A DNA stretch of 64,000 nucleotides from Blautia sp. An81. Its GTDB lineage: Bacteria; Bacillota; Clostridia; Lachnospirales; Lachnospiraceae. The number at the start of each line of letters is the position of its first letter. Within the stretch, counting starts at the first letter, position 1. The stretch is from contig NZ_NFHH01000001.1 of the NCBI RefSeq assembly GCF_002161285.1, forward strand, positions 310,001 through 374,000, read 5' to 3'. A program made the translations under genes and the position numbers. This document shows, piece after piece, positions 56,757-64,000 of the stretch. Under the pieces are notes generated by a model. That model was not told the DNA's origin and ran no database searches. It was given only the letters and a program-made list of their open reading frames with translations.

Positions 56757-56830
56757 TAGCCCCTGCTAATCTCCTGATAAACTTTCTGTTTATGGAGAAC
56801 TTTCTGCTTATGGATCTATAAAAAGCTACG
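56757..56830 (-). pseudogene. Decayed 3' end of an immunity gene
   Basis: The plus strand carries CTAATCTCCTGATAAAC... and TTTATGGATCTATAAAAA, matching the 3' end of the 54490-54888 gene (TTAATCTCCTGATAGGG..., same downstream words) with a small internal duplication. No intact frame. Confidence 0.5.
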
Positions 56831-56896
56831 GCAAAATGTCGATATCATATCTGATATTTCATGTTTCCGGCAAATGTTCTGCAAAAACATATTTTT

Positions 56897-57130
56897 TTAT
56901 TCAAATATAATCTGAACTGTATTTTCACTCATACTTTCCTGCACTTCCCGAATGATTTCTTCTATTTGTTCTTTACTGAGTTTCTCATTCTCATGCGGTG
57001 GCTCCCATGTTTTCATAGTGTCTGTATATACTACAAATTTTCTCCCTACAAGCATTTCTCCTTCCGCTTTTATGATATAACCATTTTCCAAATCAAATTT
57101 AACATAGTTCATACTACCTGTAATTTTCAT
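56897..57130 (-). CDS. Imm74-family immunity protein
   Basis: 77 aa from the ATG at 57130 after AGAGGTGAG. Beta-rich start MKITGSMNYVKFDLENGYII with the conserved GEMLV, TMKTWEPPH and EEIIREVQESM helix typical of Imm74. It follows the truncated toxin by 4 bp, the classic toxin-immunity order. Confidence 0.78.
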   Translation of the reverse strand: MKITGSMNYVKFDLENGYIIKAEGEMLVGRKFVVYTDTMKTWEPPHENEKLSKEQIEEIIREVQESMSENTVQIIFE

Positions 57131-57134
57131 TTTC

Positions 57135-57785
57135 TCACCTCTCAAAAATAACATGCTCTATACCTGTTTTCGGGTCAATTGTTGTTATCTTTGTAACATT
57201 AGGATTATTCTTAAGACGTGGCAGCTCAATATTTTCCCATATATTGCCCGGTCTTAATTCTGAACCAATGACCGCTCTTATTTCTCCTGATACCTGTTCG
57301 GCATATGCTCCAGATGCCAAGTCCCAGGCTTCCATTGTACTTGGATTATTAAAATCCCATTCCGGCATAACAATTTTTTGTTTTTCAATTGTAGATTCTA
57401 ATGTAACTCCACCTCTACTTTTAGCGATATTTGCTGCATTCTCAGCTCCACCTATTCCGTCTGTTCTTCCAGACCAGAAAAAAGCCGTATCAGGTTCAGT
57501 TTTTAACTTAGGACGTATTGCATCAATATCCAGCAGTGACGAACTGCTGATTTCATCTATACTATTTTTTGATGTAATAAAACTATCGTACGCGGTAGCC
57601 TCATTTGCCCTCAATTTAACCACGGCATCCGTATCCACCTTACTGATAGCGATATGTTCATCGAGTTTAATATCCGCTAATTTCCACGCGTCTATATCCG
57701 CCTGTGTCAGTCCAGGATGATCTATATGTACTCCCTTTTCCAACTCATCCCAATACTGATTATACCGCTTTGCATCAGCAAAATT
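57135..57785 (-). pseudogene. Polymorphic toxin C-terminal domain, 5'-truncated
   Basis: Open frame of about 215 codons with no ribosome site; an internal TTG at 57743 starts the 202-aa ORF. After a linker (IDHPGLTQADIDAWK) comes a compact domain: AFFWSGRTDGIGGAENAANI, a GGVTLES strand, EWDFNNPSTMEAWDLASGAY and GIEHVIFE. The combination with Imm74 resembles toxins proposed to have an ADP-ribosyl-cyclase-like NAD-using fold, but I cannot confirm that. The export domain is missing; sequence upstream of 57785 is mobile-element DNA. Confidence 0.6.
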
Positions 57786-57891
57786 CCTCCTGATAGGTTG
57801 CGTCTGCTTCCAACAGCGGAGTGATCGTCTTTTCCCTCAGTGTTTCCACAGCTGCCTTGAACAGTTCTTTAAATTCTACGCCATCCATCAT
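57775..57891 (-). CDS. Truncated mobile-element ORF (38 aa)
   Basis: MMDGVEFKELFKAAVETLRE..., translation-coupled to the preceding gene (its ATG overlaps the stop) with GGGAGGG upstream. The frame ends abruptly at the toxin-remnant junction, suggesting loss of its C-terminus. Confidence 0.5.
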   Translation of the reverse strand: MMDGVEFKELFKAAVETLREKTITPLLEADATYQEEFC

Positions 57892-58079
57892 ACCCTCCCG
57901 CAATCGTGTTGTACTTTGAGTTTTTTCAGCGGTGCGCCCGTAACCTTAAAAATCAGTTCGTCAACGCAGTCCGCATATCTGCCTTGCGCAAGGAGCTGAT
58001 TTTTCAGTTCCACAAGGCTATGTAGCAGGATTGTCCTTTCGTGGCTATCCAGATAAATGTGGAATTTCTGTTCTCTCAT
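57888..58079 (-). CDS. Small conserved mobile-element protein
   Basis: 63 aa (MREQKFHIYLDSHERTILLH...), ATG at 58079 after GGAGGTGG. Proteins starting MREQKFHIYL are common in clostridial conjugative elements; role unknown. Own promoter at 58107-58135. Confidence 0.7.
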   Translation of the reverse strand: MREQKFHIYLDSHERTILLHSLVELKNQLLAQGRYADCVDELIFKVTGAPLKKLKVQHDCGRV

Positions 58080-58106
58080 ACAAGCCACCTCCGTTTCTTC
58101 ACTTTC

Positions 58107-58135
58107 ATTATATGTAGGAACGGAGAGCAGCTCAA
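58107..58135 (-). promoter_or_regulatory. Promoter of the small mobile-element gene
   Basis: Minus strand TTGAGC (58135-58130), 17 bp, TATAAT (58112-58107). Confidence 0.6.
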
Positions 58136-58170
58136 ATGTGCAAAAATGTATAACTATTTCCGAGATAGCG

Positions 58171-58509
58171 TCAGATCATACGAAAATATTCCAATGCCTC
58201 TTTTATAGCTTTTTCTTTTTCTGGCGGGCATTTCGGCTGTCTGGAGTTTTCTGATTTCGGTAGGTTATAATTTACCCTCTCAATAATACCGCATTTCTGC
58301 TTTACCTGTGCGATATATAAATTACTGACCTTTAATCCCGTATACTCCAGTACATACTTCTTGATTTCCTCATAAGTGGCTTTGCTCTCCGCAGCCGTCA
58401 AATCAAGCTCGTCCATTTTCACTTCTACCTCGATATGTTGGTCTGAATGAAGTTTGGACAATAAACATACCGTCTCAACATGTGTTGTCACTAATATTGG
58501 AATACACAT
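58171..58509 (-). pseudogene. 3' end of an RlmD/RumA-like rRNA methyltransferase gene (attachment-site scar)
   Basis: 112 aa starting in frame near THVETVCLLSKL, the conserved end of 23S rRNA m5U methyltransferases, followed by the C-terminal extension usual in Lachnospiraceae (ATYEEIKKYVLEYTGLKVSN, LYIAQVKQKCGIIER, CPPEKEKAIKEALEYF). The whole catalytic part is missing and the 5' end overlaps the recombinase gene by 35 bp. This is what remains when a serine-recombinase element integrates near the rlmD 3' end; the 5' part should lie at the far end. Confidence 0.7.
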
Positions 58510-60211
58510 CCTTCACCTTGTCACTGACATCGGAACACATTTTTTTCGCTTTGTCCCCGACACCAACGGACTTTCCAAAACGCTTCTTTGCATTTCCAAT
58601 TCCGTTTGTAAATCCTGTTTTATATATGAAAGTGATTTTATAGGGATCTTTTTCTCCATTTTCATCGTAACCGCCAACGATTACCTTTTCAATTATACTC
58701 TCAAAGATACCTCTGTCAAATTCCTCCAGCACCTCATTTTGAGACAGTGCTTTCTTAAAATCTGTAATTCTCCTTTGCAGCGAACTTTCTTCATCTGCCT
58801 GCTGTTGGAAATACTCCAGCTTAGCTTTTGTATTACTTAAATCTGTTTTGAGACTTACGTCTGTTTCTTCATAAATATCCTGCTCCACAATGCCGCTCAA
58901 ATAATTATCCAACAGCTTTTTTCTCTTATATGAAAGATTATCAATCTTTTTTTGAAGCTTGTTCAACTGATCCTTTGCAGAATTTTCTCCAAGAGCTTTT
59001 TCAGTACGCTTCAAAAATTCTTCCAATACATCCTTATTGTCTCTGCAAAGCATCCGGTATGACTCCACAAAGGCTTCCTCTATTACCTGCTCTGGGATTC
59101 CTTTACTATCCGGACAAAAACGCTTACCTTTTTTCGTAGCTTTCACGCACTGCCATATTGTTTTTTTATACTTTGAATTGCTGTGCCAACGTCTGCGTGA
59201 AAGATTGGCTCCACAAAATCCACATTCCAGCAAACAGCTAAACGCATACTGACGACTGAATTTTTCTCTTTTTCCAGGTGTAACGCCATGCTTGCGGTTT
59301 ACGTTTCTGCGCCTTCTGATTTCCTGCGCTCTGGCAAACATTTCTTCTGAAATAATCGGTTTGTGATGATCATGTATATAATACCGATCTTCTTCCCCCA
59401 AATTTTGCAACCGCCTTTTTGAGATCGGATCAGCCGTAAATGTCTTTCCCTGTAAAATGTCGCCCTTATACTTTTCGTTATTTATAATTCCCATGACACT
59501 AGATGGCACCCAAAGATTTCCTTTAATCGTCATTATCCCTTGTTCATTTAGTTCTCTGGCAATCATAGTGCTTCCGGCTCCCGCTACATACCGCTCAAAT
59601 ATATAACGAACAACTTCTGCCCCTTCTTCGTTAATAGAAATTGATTTTGTTGCCACATCATAATCATATCCAGTACAACCCTGAAAACCAACAAGTTCCC
59701 CACGTTTCATTTTCATCTTTAATCCTTTTTTCACATAGGCAGAAGTATTTTCAACCTCCTGCTGCGCCACAGAACTTAAAATTGTCATAAGAAATTCGCC
59801 GTCTTTTATGGTATTGATTTTTTCTACTTCAAAATAAATTGCGATATTTCTCTCTTTCAGCATGCGAACATATTTTAAAGTATCCAGCGTATTTCTGGCA
59901 AAACGTGGGATACTTTTTGCGATGATTAGATCAATCTTCCCGTCCATACAATCCTGGATCAGCCTTTGAAATTCGTTTCTCTTATCCGTTTTAGTTCCTG
60001 TAATAGCTTTATCAGCATAAATGCCTGCAAAAACCCACTCATTGTTATTTTGAATGAGATCCGTATAATATCTCACCATAGAATTATAACTTTTAGTTTG
60101 ATCCTCATCGTCCGTACTCACACGACAATAAGCGGCAACTCTCAATCGCTCAACACGTTTTCCGGCAGAACCTTTGGAAAAGTCATTTGCCTTAATCAAT
60201 TCTATTTCCAT
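58475..60211 (-). CDS. Large serine recombinase (TndX/TnpX-like integrase)
   Basis: About 578 aa from the ATG at 60211 after GGGAG. Resolvase catalytic domain with the nucleophile serine in AAYCRVSTDDEDQ and the IAKSIPRFARNT helix, recombinase domain (YDYDVATKSISINEEGAEVV), zinc ribbon (CGFCGANLSRRRWHS ... C) and a coiled-coil tail. Mediates excision and integration; its C-terminus overlaps the rlmD fragment, placing the crossover site right at the gene's 3' end. The element therefore extends to the right, beyond the window. Confidence 0.93.
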   Translation of the reverse strand: MEIELIKANDFSKGSAGKRVERLRVAAYCRVSTDDEDQTKSYNSMVRYYTDLIQNNNEWVFAGIYADKAITGTKTDKRNEFQRLIQDCMDGKIDLIIAKSIPRFARNTLDTLKYVRMLKERNIAIYFEVEKINTIKDGEFLMTILSSVAQQEVENTSAYVKKGLKMKMKRGELVGFQGCTGYDYDVATKSISINEEGAEVVRYIFERYVAGAGSTMIARELNEQGIMTIKGNLWVPSSVMGIINNEKYKGDILQGKTFTADPISKRRLQNLGEEDRYYIHDHHKPIISEEMFARAQEIRRRRNVNRKHGVTPGKREKFSRQYAFSCLLECGFCGANLSRRRWHSNSKYKKTIWQCVKATKKGKRFCPDSKGIPEQVIEEAFVESYRMLCRDNKDVLEEFLKRTEKALGENSAKDQLNKLQKKIDNLSYKRKKLLDNYLSGIVEQDIYEETDVSLKTDLSNTKAKLEYFQQQADEESSLQRRITDFKKALSQNEVLEEFDRGIFESIIEKVIVGGYDENGEKDPYKITFIYKTGFTNGIGNAKKRFGKSVGVGDKAKKMCSDVSDKVKDVYSNISDNTC

Positions 60212-60278
60212 TTTCCGCTCCCTAATTTGTATCCCTATCATAGTGTTAATTTTATTATATGTTGACACAAATGATTCG

Positions 60279-60428
60279 TCAAGCGGTAATATTGGAAACG
60301 ATACCATAATCTTTCATCAATCTTTTCTGTATCAAAGAATACTCATTTTCATCAATCAATTTCTTTGTTAAAAGCTGTTTTAACATAGCCAACTGCATTG
60401 TATATCGCAGTAACTTTTTTGTATCCAT
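60279..60428 (-). CDS. Small conserved protein preceding the recombinase
   Basis: 49 aa (MDTKKLLRYTMQLAMLKQLL...), SHOCT-like helical hairpin, ATG after GGGGAG. It commonly precedes serine recombinases in clostridial elements; possible recombination directionality or accessory factor (inference). Confidence 0.65.
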   Translation of the reverse strand: MDTKKLLRYTMQLAMLKQLLTKKLIDENEYSLIQKRLMKDYGIVSNITA

Positions 60429-60794
60429 TTCATTCTCCCCTTTCATCACTGCAAAAGAATCCTGCAGGTGGCTGTCGGGGGAACAGCCTCATTGGTATCT
60501 CACCATCTTTTCAGACCGGAGTAGCCTCTCCGGAAGTATCCTCGCCACAAAGTTCCCACACTCTGCCCGCAGCATGATATTTCTTCGCTCCTATCCATCT
60601 TCAAATTCCCTATTTGTATATAAACCTAAACTTTACGTCACGATGTCGCAAAGTGAAAATTGATGCTGAATCATCCTGGCGTATCTGCCGCCCGGCTCCA
60701 CTGTTTCCTTACGTCCTGCAGGATAAAATATTCAGTTTTCAAGGTACAGTACGTTCAGGATCAGAAATAGAAAGGGAATATTCCTGTCCTTAGC
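60429..60794 (-). other. 366-bp non-coding leader with two hairpins
   Basis: Minus-strand leader of the recombinase genes. Hairpins GGCTGT/ACAGCC (60470-60488) and CCGGAG/CTCCGG (60516-60533); a five-codon micro-ORF MVRYQ (60489-60506) ends beside the first. Nothing else gene-like. Confidence 0.4.
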
Positions 60795-61034
60795 TTATAG
60801 CCGGATCTTAAAATCCAGAATTTTTGTAATCAGCTTTGTCTCCATCCGCCTTTTCATATATTCATCCGTCACATAGTGAACTCTCCCAAAATCATCCTTG
60901 TATTCTCTCTTACACTCACTCTTGATAAATGACTGAAAATAGGAAAGCACCTGATTGATTGCTTCGGCGTCACCTTCGATAGCCGCCTGGATGGTTTCAA
61001 ACTCCGGCGGTTCTCTATGCTTCTTAGATTTCAT
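60795..61034 (-). CDS. HTH_16-type conjugative-element protein
   Basis: 79 aa from the ATG at 61034 after GGAGTGA. FETIQAAIEGDAEAINQVLS is the Tn916-family HTH_16 signature, with a C-terminal KRRMETKLITKILDF helix. Encoded next to the sigma-like factor as in Tn916 (orf7/orf8 pair). Confidence 0.82.
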   Translation of the reverse strand: MKSKKHREPPEFETIQAAIEGDAEAINQVLSYFQSFIKSECKREYKDDFGRVHYVTDEYMKRRMETKLITKILDFKIRL

Positions 61035-61042
61035 ATGTAGAT

Positions 61043-61453
61043 TCACTCCATCAATTTTCTCATAAGTCTTAAAGAATCATCTTTGTGATAATGCACGGTA
61101 CTCTGCACCAATTTCAGGCAGGCAGCGATTTCTTTCTCCGTCATATCCAGGAAATAAAGCATCAGAATAATTTCCCGTTTTTTTATGGGAAGTTTTTTCA
61201 GTGCTTTGTATATCCATTCATTACGGACTGGAACCTGCCTGCCCATAACGGTGAAATAATCTGCTATATCATAATCATCACAGCAATACAGAGCGTCTAG
61301 GTCTTTCTGCAGAAGTTCTGAAAAATTCACTTCCCGTTTTCTCTGCCGCTCCAATTCATCAAGATAATTCAGTGCCTCACCATGCAGAACTTTAATGCAG
61401 TAAGCACAAAATTTTCTCCGCACGATTTCTTTTTCCTGACGGTTCAATTTCAA
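61043..61453 (-). CDS. Sigma-70-family-like regulator of the element
   Basis: 136 aa from a TTG after GGGAGGTGA. Region-4-like C-terminus IKKREIILMLYFLDMTEKEI with KLVQSTVHYHKDDSLRLM recognition helix; the N-terminal half is less conserved. Tn916 Orf7-like factors activate transfer or excision genes. Confidence 0.8.
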   Translation of the reverse strand: MKLNRQEKEIVRRKFCAYCIKVLHGEALNYLDELERQRKREVNFSELLQKDLDALYCCDDYDIADYFTVMGRQVPVRNEWIYKALKKLPIKKREIILMLYFLDMTEKEIAACLKLVQSTVHYHKDDSLRLMRKLME

Positions 61454-62061
61454 AAGGGATCACCTCCCTTCTGCTTAAAGCCGTAGTAAAAGACGCCTGA
61501 TCCTCCCTTTCACAGCGAGGACAGGAGGGAAACTGACAAAAAATCGAAAAAGCGGAAAATTTTTTTAAAAAACTTTTCTCCAACTTCTCCAAAACCTTTC
61601 ATCAGAATCTTCCTCTGATGATCGGTGGCCCTCGATTTCGAGGTTTGTGGAGAAAGTTCCACAAAATTCGACAAAAAATAACGCCAGGGAGTTTTTTGAG
61701 CTTCCTGACGCTGCTTTTTAGCTTTATGCCATATGGAATTTTATACCAGTGAAATAGGTATGATAATACTCTTTGAAGAGTGTACGGTAGCCCATCTGCA
61801 GATAAAATTTTTTTAACTGATCACCTAGACCAACCCTTTTTCTTTTCTTCAAAACAAAACCATCCATGTTTCTCCTGACGGCAGAACACAGATGGGAAAC
61901 GCAAATAAGCCCTGCTGTGAAAAGCCGTTTTTTTTAATTGGCTTTTCACCAAGGCTATAAATTCATTTATATATCGGCATAATATTGCCTATCAAATATG
62001 CACGATAAGGTTATGCAAAAACCTTAATCGGCAAGATAGAATATATGTGAGGTGAATAATT
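61454..62061. other. 608-bp regulatory gap with hairpin cluster
   Basis: Contains three consecutive hairpins (61599-61621 TCATCAGA/TCTGATGA; 61630-61641 CCTCG/CGAGG; 61643-61665 TTTGTGGA/TCCACAAA) and a 10-bp stem GTGAAAAGCC/GGCTTTTCAC at 61918-61950. Upstream AT-rich repeats of GAAAAA type. No gene. Confidence 0.4.
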
Positions 62062-62427
62062 ATGCCTAAAGACAGGTTACTATATCTGGGCAACTGCATA
62101 CGGAATGCCAGAATTTCTTGCGGTCTGACGCAACAGGAACTGGCCGATCAATCCAATGTGGCCATCAAAACAGTCCAGATGATTGAAAAAGGACAAATGA
62201 ACCCTTCCTATGAAATTCTGTATCCACTCATCAAACGTCTGGGAATCTCCGCCAATACTCTGTTCGAGCCGGAAATTTCTGATACAGACGAGAAGATTCA
62301 GCGCTTCATCGGAAAGTTCCAGTCCTGCAGTCCTCAGAGCCGCCAGATTCTTTTAAACACACTGAACTATCTGGCTGAGCAGCTCCTGGCTCTCCAGAGC
62401 AATCCAAAAAACAAAGATTCTGAATAA
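62062..62427 (+). CDS. XRE-family regulator of the element
   Basis: 121 aa. Helix-turn-helix NCIRNARISCGLTQQELADQ and VAIKTVQMIEKGQMNPSYEI in the first 65 residues; a helical C-terminal half probably dimerises. GAGGTG upstream. Divergent from the sigma-like gene, so likely controls the element's lysogenic-type state. Confidence 0.88.
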   Translation: MPKDRLLYLGNCIRNARISCGLTQQELADQSNVAIKTVQMIEKGQMNPSYEILYPLIKRLGISANTLFEPEISDTDEKIQRFIGKFQSCSPQSRQILLNTLNYLAEQLLALQSNPKNKDSE

Positions 62428-62467
62428 AACCAGTAGGGTTAATAAGTTTTTATGCCCTGCTGGTTTT
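62426..62467 (+). terminator. Terminator of the XRE gene
   Basis: AAAACCAGTAGGG pairs with CCCTGCTGGTTTT around a 16-nt loop, with T tail. The following gap to 62725 shows no gene. Confidence 0.8.
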
Positions 62468-62680
62468 ACTCATTTTATATTATTCTATCCTTAAAAAGAA
62501 ACGGCGGCTAAATTTGTCATTCGTTCAAATGGACTGCAAAGCTGCCGTTCAATCAGAACGGGTTCCTACTTATGGAATCTAAGGAAATTATATCGTTGTC
62601 AAATCATGGGGAAGTTTGTCTGCGATAGGAGCGCAGTCAGAATAGTCGTCAAATCTCGACAGAATAAGTCGAGCGGGAAG

Positions 62681-62719
62681 AAAAAGGAGCCCGGCAGCCG
62701 GTGAAGGTCAGCGGGTTCC
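62681..62719 (-). terminator. Terminator of the winged-helix gene
   Basis: Minus-strand hairpin GGAACCCG / CGGGCTCC followed by TTTTTC, 7 bp after the stop codon. Confidence 0.7.
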
Positions 62720-62725
62720 CGTGTT

Positions 62726-63136
62726 TTATTCCTTTGGTACGACAAACTTATATCCGGTATGAATCACGGTCTGGATATAAACCGGCTGCGCCGGATCAGG
62801 CTCTACCTTCTTGCGGAGCTGGTGAATGATACTGACAACAGAATGTTGACATGTTTCACTGTCCTCATTCCAGACAGCTTCAAAAATCTGCTGCTGGCTG
62901 AACACCCGTCCGGGCTGCTGCGCCAGATAAAGAAGGACGCTAAATTCCAGATGGGTCAGTGGTATTTCCGTTTCTCCCCGGAACACCTGACGCTGATAAG
63001 GGTGGATTGTGAGGCCGGGGAAGGTGAACACTGGAGCAGTATCATGTTGAACAGTCATAAACTTTGGTTCACCAGATAACAAGGTCAATACTTTATTCAA
63101 AACCTGATCCTCGTCATCCTTGAAAGTTAAAATCAT
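62726..63136 (-). CDS. Winged-helix (OmpR/PhoB-type) regulator without receiver domain
   Basis: About 136 aa. N-terminal 40 residues (MILTFKDDEDQVLNKVLTLL) do not form a receiver; the rest is a PhoB-like winged helix (YLAQQPGRVFSQQQIFEAVW, HSVVSIIHQLRKKVE). The ATG at 63136 lies directly after a mini-ORF MGK (stop and start overlap as TAATG) which carries the good GGGAGG site, suggesting re-initiation. Common in clostridial elements; target unknown. Confidence 0.8.
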   Translation of the reverse strand: MILTFKDDEDQVLNKVLTLLSGEPKFMTVQHDTAPVFTFPGLTIHPYQRQVFRGETEIPLTHLEFSVLLYLAQQPGRVFSQQQIFEAVWNEDSETCQHSVVSIIHQLRKKVEPDPAQPVYIQTVIHTGYKFVVPKE

Positions 63137-63244
63137 TACTTTCCCATGTAAACACCTCCCTTTCAATTTGTGGTATGCTGATTGCATTTAAAATAAGAGC
63201 ATATTTTGAATCTTTTAATTATCCCCAATATTCTATTTTTAGGA

Positions 63245-63979
63245 TTATTTGCTTTTATTTTGGATAATCAAAATTAGCAATGATAGAAATAGTGTGGACA
63301 ATAACACAATACCCACAATTTCTGGCCGGAAGTCGGTTGTTGTACTTCCTGTATCTCCTGAATATTGAATAATCGACAATCCTGCGCTTATAGGGTAATA
63401 ATCCTGAAATCCGTGTCCAGCCAATGGGATTCCTAAGAATCCATACACAAATACAAGAACTGTCCCTACCCAAAAACGGTTTTTAGCAGCCCCGCACCAA
63501 CAAACAAACGGCAGTATGGAAATACAGATACAAAGTCCCATCCCGCAGATTTGAATGAGTGCCTTTATTACTGCCATACCGTTCAAACCACCGGGATAAA
63601 AAATCGCACTTATTCCTGTCGCCAGAAGAAAGCTATAACAACTGTAAAGAATAGATAATATAAGCAAAGCGCCGATTTTCCCCAGCATCAATTTCTTGTA
63701 AGAAATGGGGATCGTAAATATTTCTTTCAGCGTATCGTCCGTGTATTCCCGGTTTATCATGTAACCGCCCAGCAGCATCAGTGTAACAGGAAGGAAAAAG
63801 CCCATATTGTTCCAAATTACCCCGTTTACCAAATTGGCATACCCATAATCAGTAATAGGGGCGTTTAAGGATTCCTGCTGCAATACGGACAGCAGAGGCG
63901 AACACAACAGCGTTATGATCCCTACCCAAAGGATGTTACACCGCTTTAATTTTATAAATTCATCTTTTATCAAACGCAT
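63245..63979 (-). CDS. ABC-2 type permease (lantibiotic-immunity-like)
   Basis: About 244 aa with six hydrophobic segments, starting MRLIKDEFIKLKRCNILWVG, similar to the permeases of lantibiotic immunity exporters (MutG/EpiE-like). Start 63979 chosen because the preceding in-frame GTG at 63988 overlaps the GGTGA site. The gene comes near the window edge; an ATPase gene is expected upstream beyond 64000. It continues the mobile-element cargo. Confidence 0.8.
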   Translation of the reverse strand: MRLIKDEFIKLKRCNILWVGIITLLCSPLLSVLQQESLNAPITDYGYANLVNGVIWNNMGFFLPVTLMLLGGYMINREYTDDTLKEIFTIPISYKKLMLGKIGALLILSILYSCYSFLLATGISAIFYPGGLNGMAVIKALIQICGMGLCICISILPFVCWCGAAKNRFWVGTVLVFVYGFLGIPLAGHGFQDYYPISAGLSIIQYSGDTGSTTTDFRPEIVGIVLLSTLFLSLLILIIQNKSK

Positions 63980-64000
63980 ACCATTCACCGCTAATTATCC

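Overview
The window is low-to-moderate GC, Gram-positive DNA. The gene families suggest a gut member of the Clostridia, most likely Lachnospiraceae. Evidence for this is AGGAGG-type ribosome binding sites, a MurE with the meso-diaminopimelate DNPR motif, VanRS-like and BceRS-like two-component systems, and several small proteins typical of Lachnospiraceae conjugative elements. No rRNA, tRNA or CRISPR array was seen. The species assignment is inference.

Layout. (1) 1-14.4 kb, chromosomal backbone, all on the minus strand: priA (cut by the window edge) and murE; a Fic protein with a winged-helix C-terminus and an operator-like repeat array; a tRNA-dihydrouridine synthase; an operon of response regulator, histidine kinase, GT2 and YfhO (likely envelope-polymer glycosylation); and a MacB/FtsX-type ABC transporter. 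(2) 14.5-24.1 kb, plus strand: a probable conflict/sensing operon made of a membrane double-Rossmann (TrkA-N-like) protein with a C-terminal RyR-like domain, an M48 metalloprotease with a zinc ribbon, two small accessory proteins, a free-standing RyR domain, and two membrane-anchored TIR proteins with large beta-rich C-terminal regions, the second broken by a frameshift. I consider this the most likely under-described system. (3) 24-28.7 kb, minus strand: a HelD-like helicase whose C-terminus is the N-terminal domain of a GH31 glycosidase, followed by a two-component system. (4) 29-37 kb: an XRE-domain/aminotransferase fusion with helically phased operator repeats, a MATE exporter, and an ABC-2 drug exporter divergent from a LiaRS-like two-component system. 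(5) 37-40.6 kb: gene debris (a DUF1848/oxidoreductase chimera, a beta-lactamase-like scrap, a tape-measure-like stub), DUF5714, and a VWA plus macrodomain pair.

(6) 40.6-51.4 kb, defence island: an AbiF-like HEPN protein with a candidate antitoxin RNA in its leader; a zinc-ribbon/FxLYD membrane protein between two 111-bp repeats; an SOS-type promoter; and a complete type I restriction-modification operon (XRE, hsdM, HEPN protein, hsdS, extra specificity ORF, hsdR). hsdS carries 14 perfect CTGT tetranucleotides that set the reading frame into a third target-recognition domain, and three 12-bp TAEL-type repeats between its first two. hsdR carries a frameshift. Together these point to a switchable specificity locus.

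(7) 51.6-57.8 kb, minus strand: a type VII secretion/LXG-type polymorphic-toxin accessory and immunity array (DUF5082-like and WXG100-like helpers, a lipoprotein, a PoNe-type immunity protein, YcxB-like protein, Imm74) ending in a truncated toxin C-terminus. (8) 57.8-64 kb: the edge of an integrative element, with a large serine recombinase abutting the 3' end of an rlmD-like methyltransferase gene (probable attachment site), element helper genes (sigma-like factor, HTH_16, XRE, winged helix), and an ABC-2 permease running off the end.

Starts were chosen by Shine-Dalgarno position and often differ from the longest open frame. All functions are inferred by reading; no database search was run.
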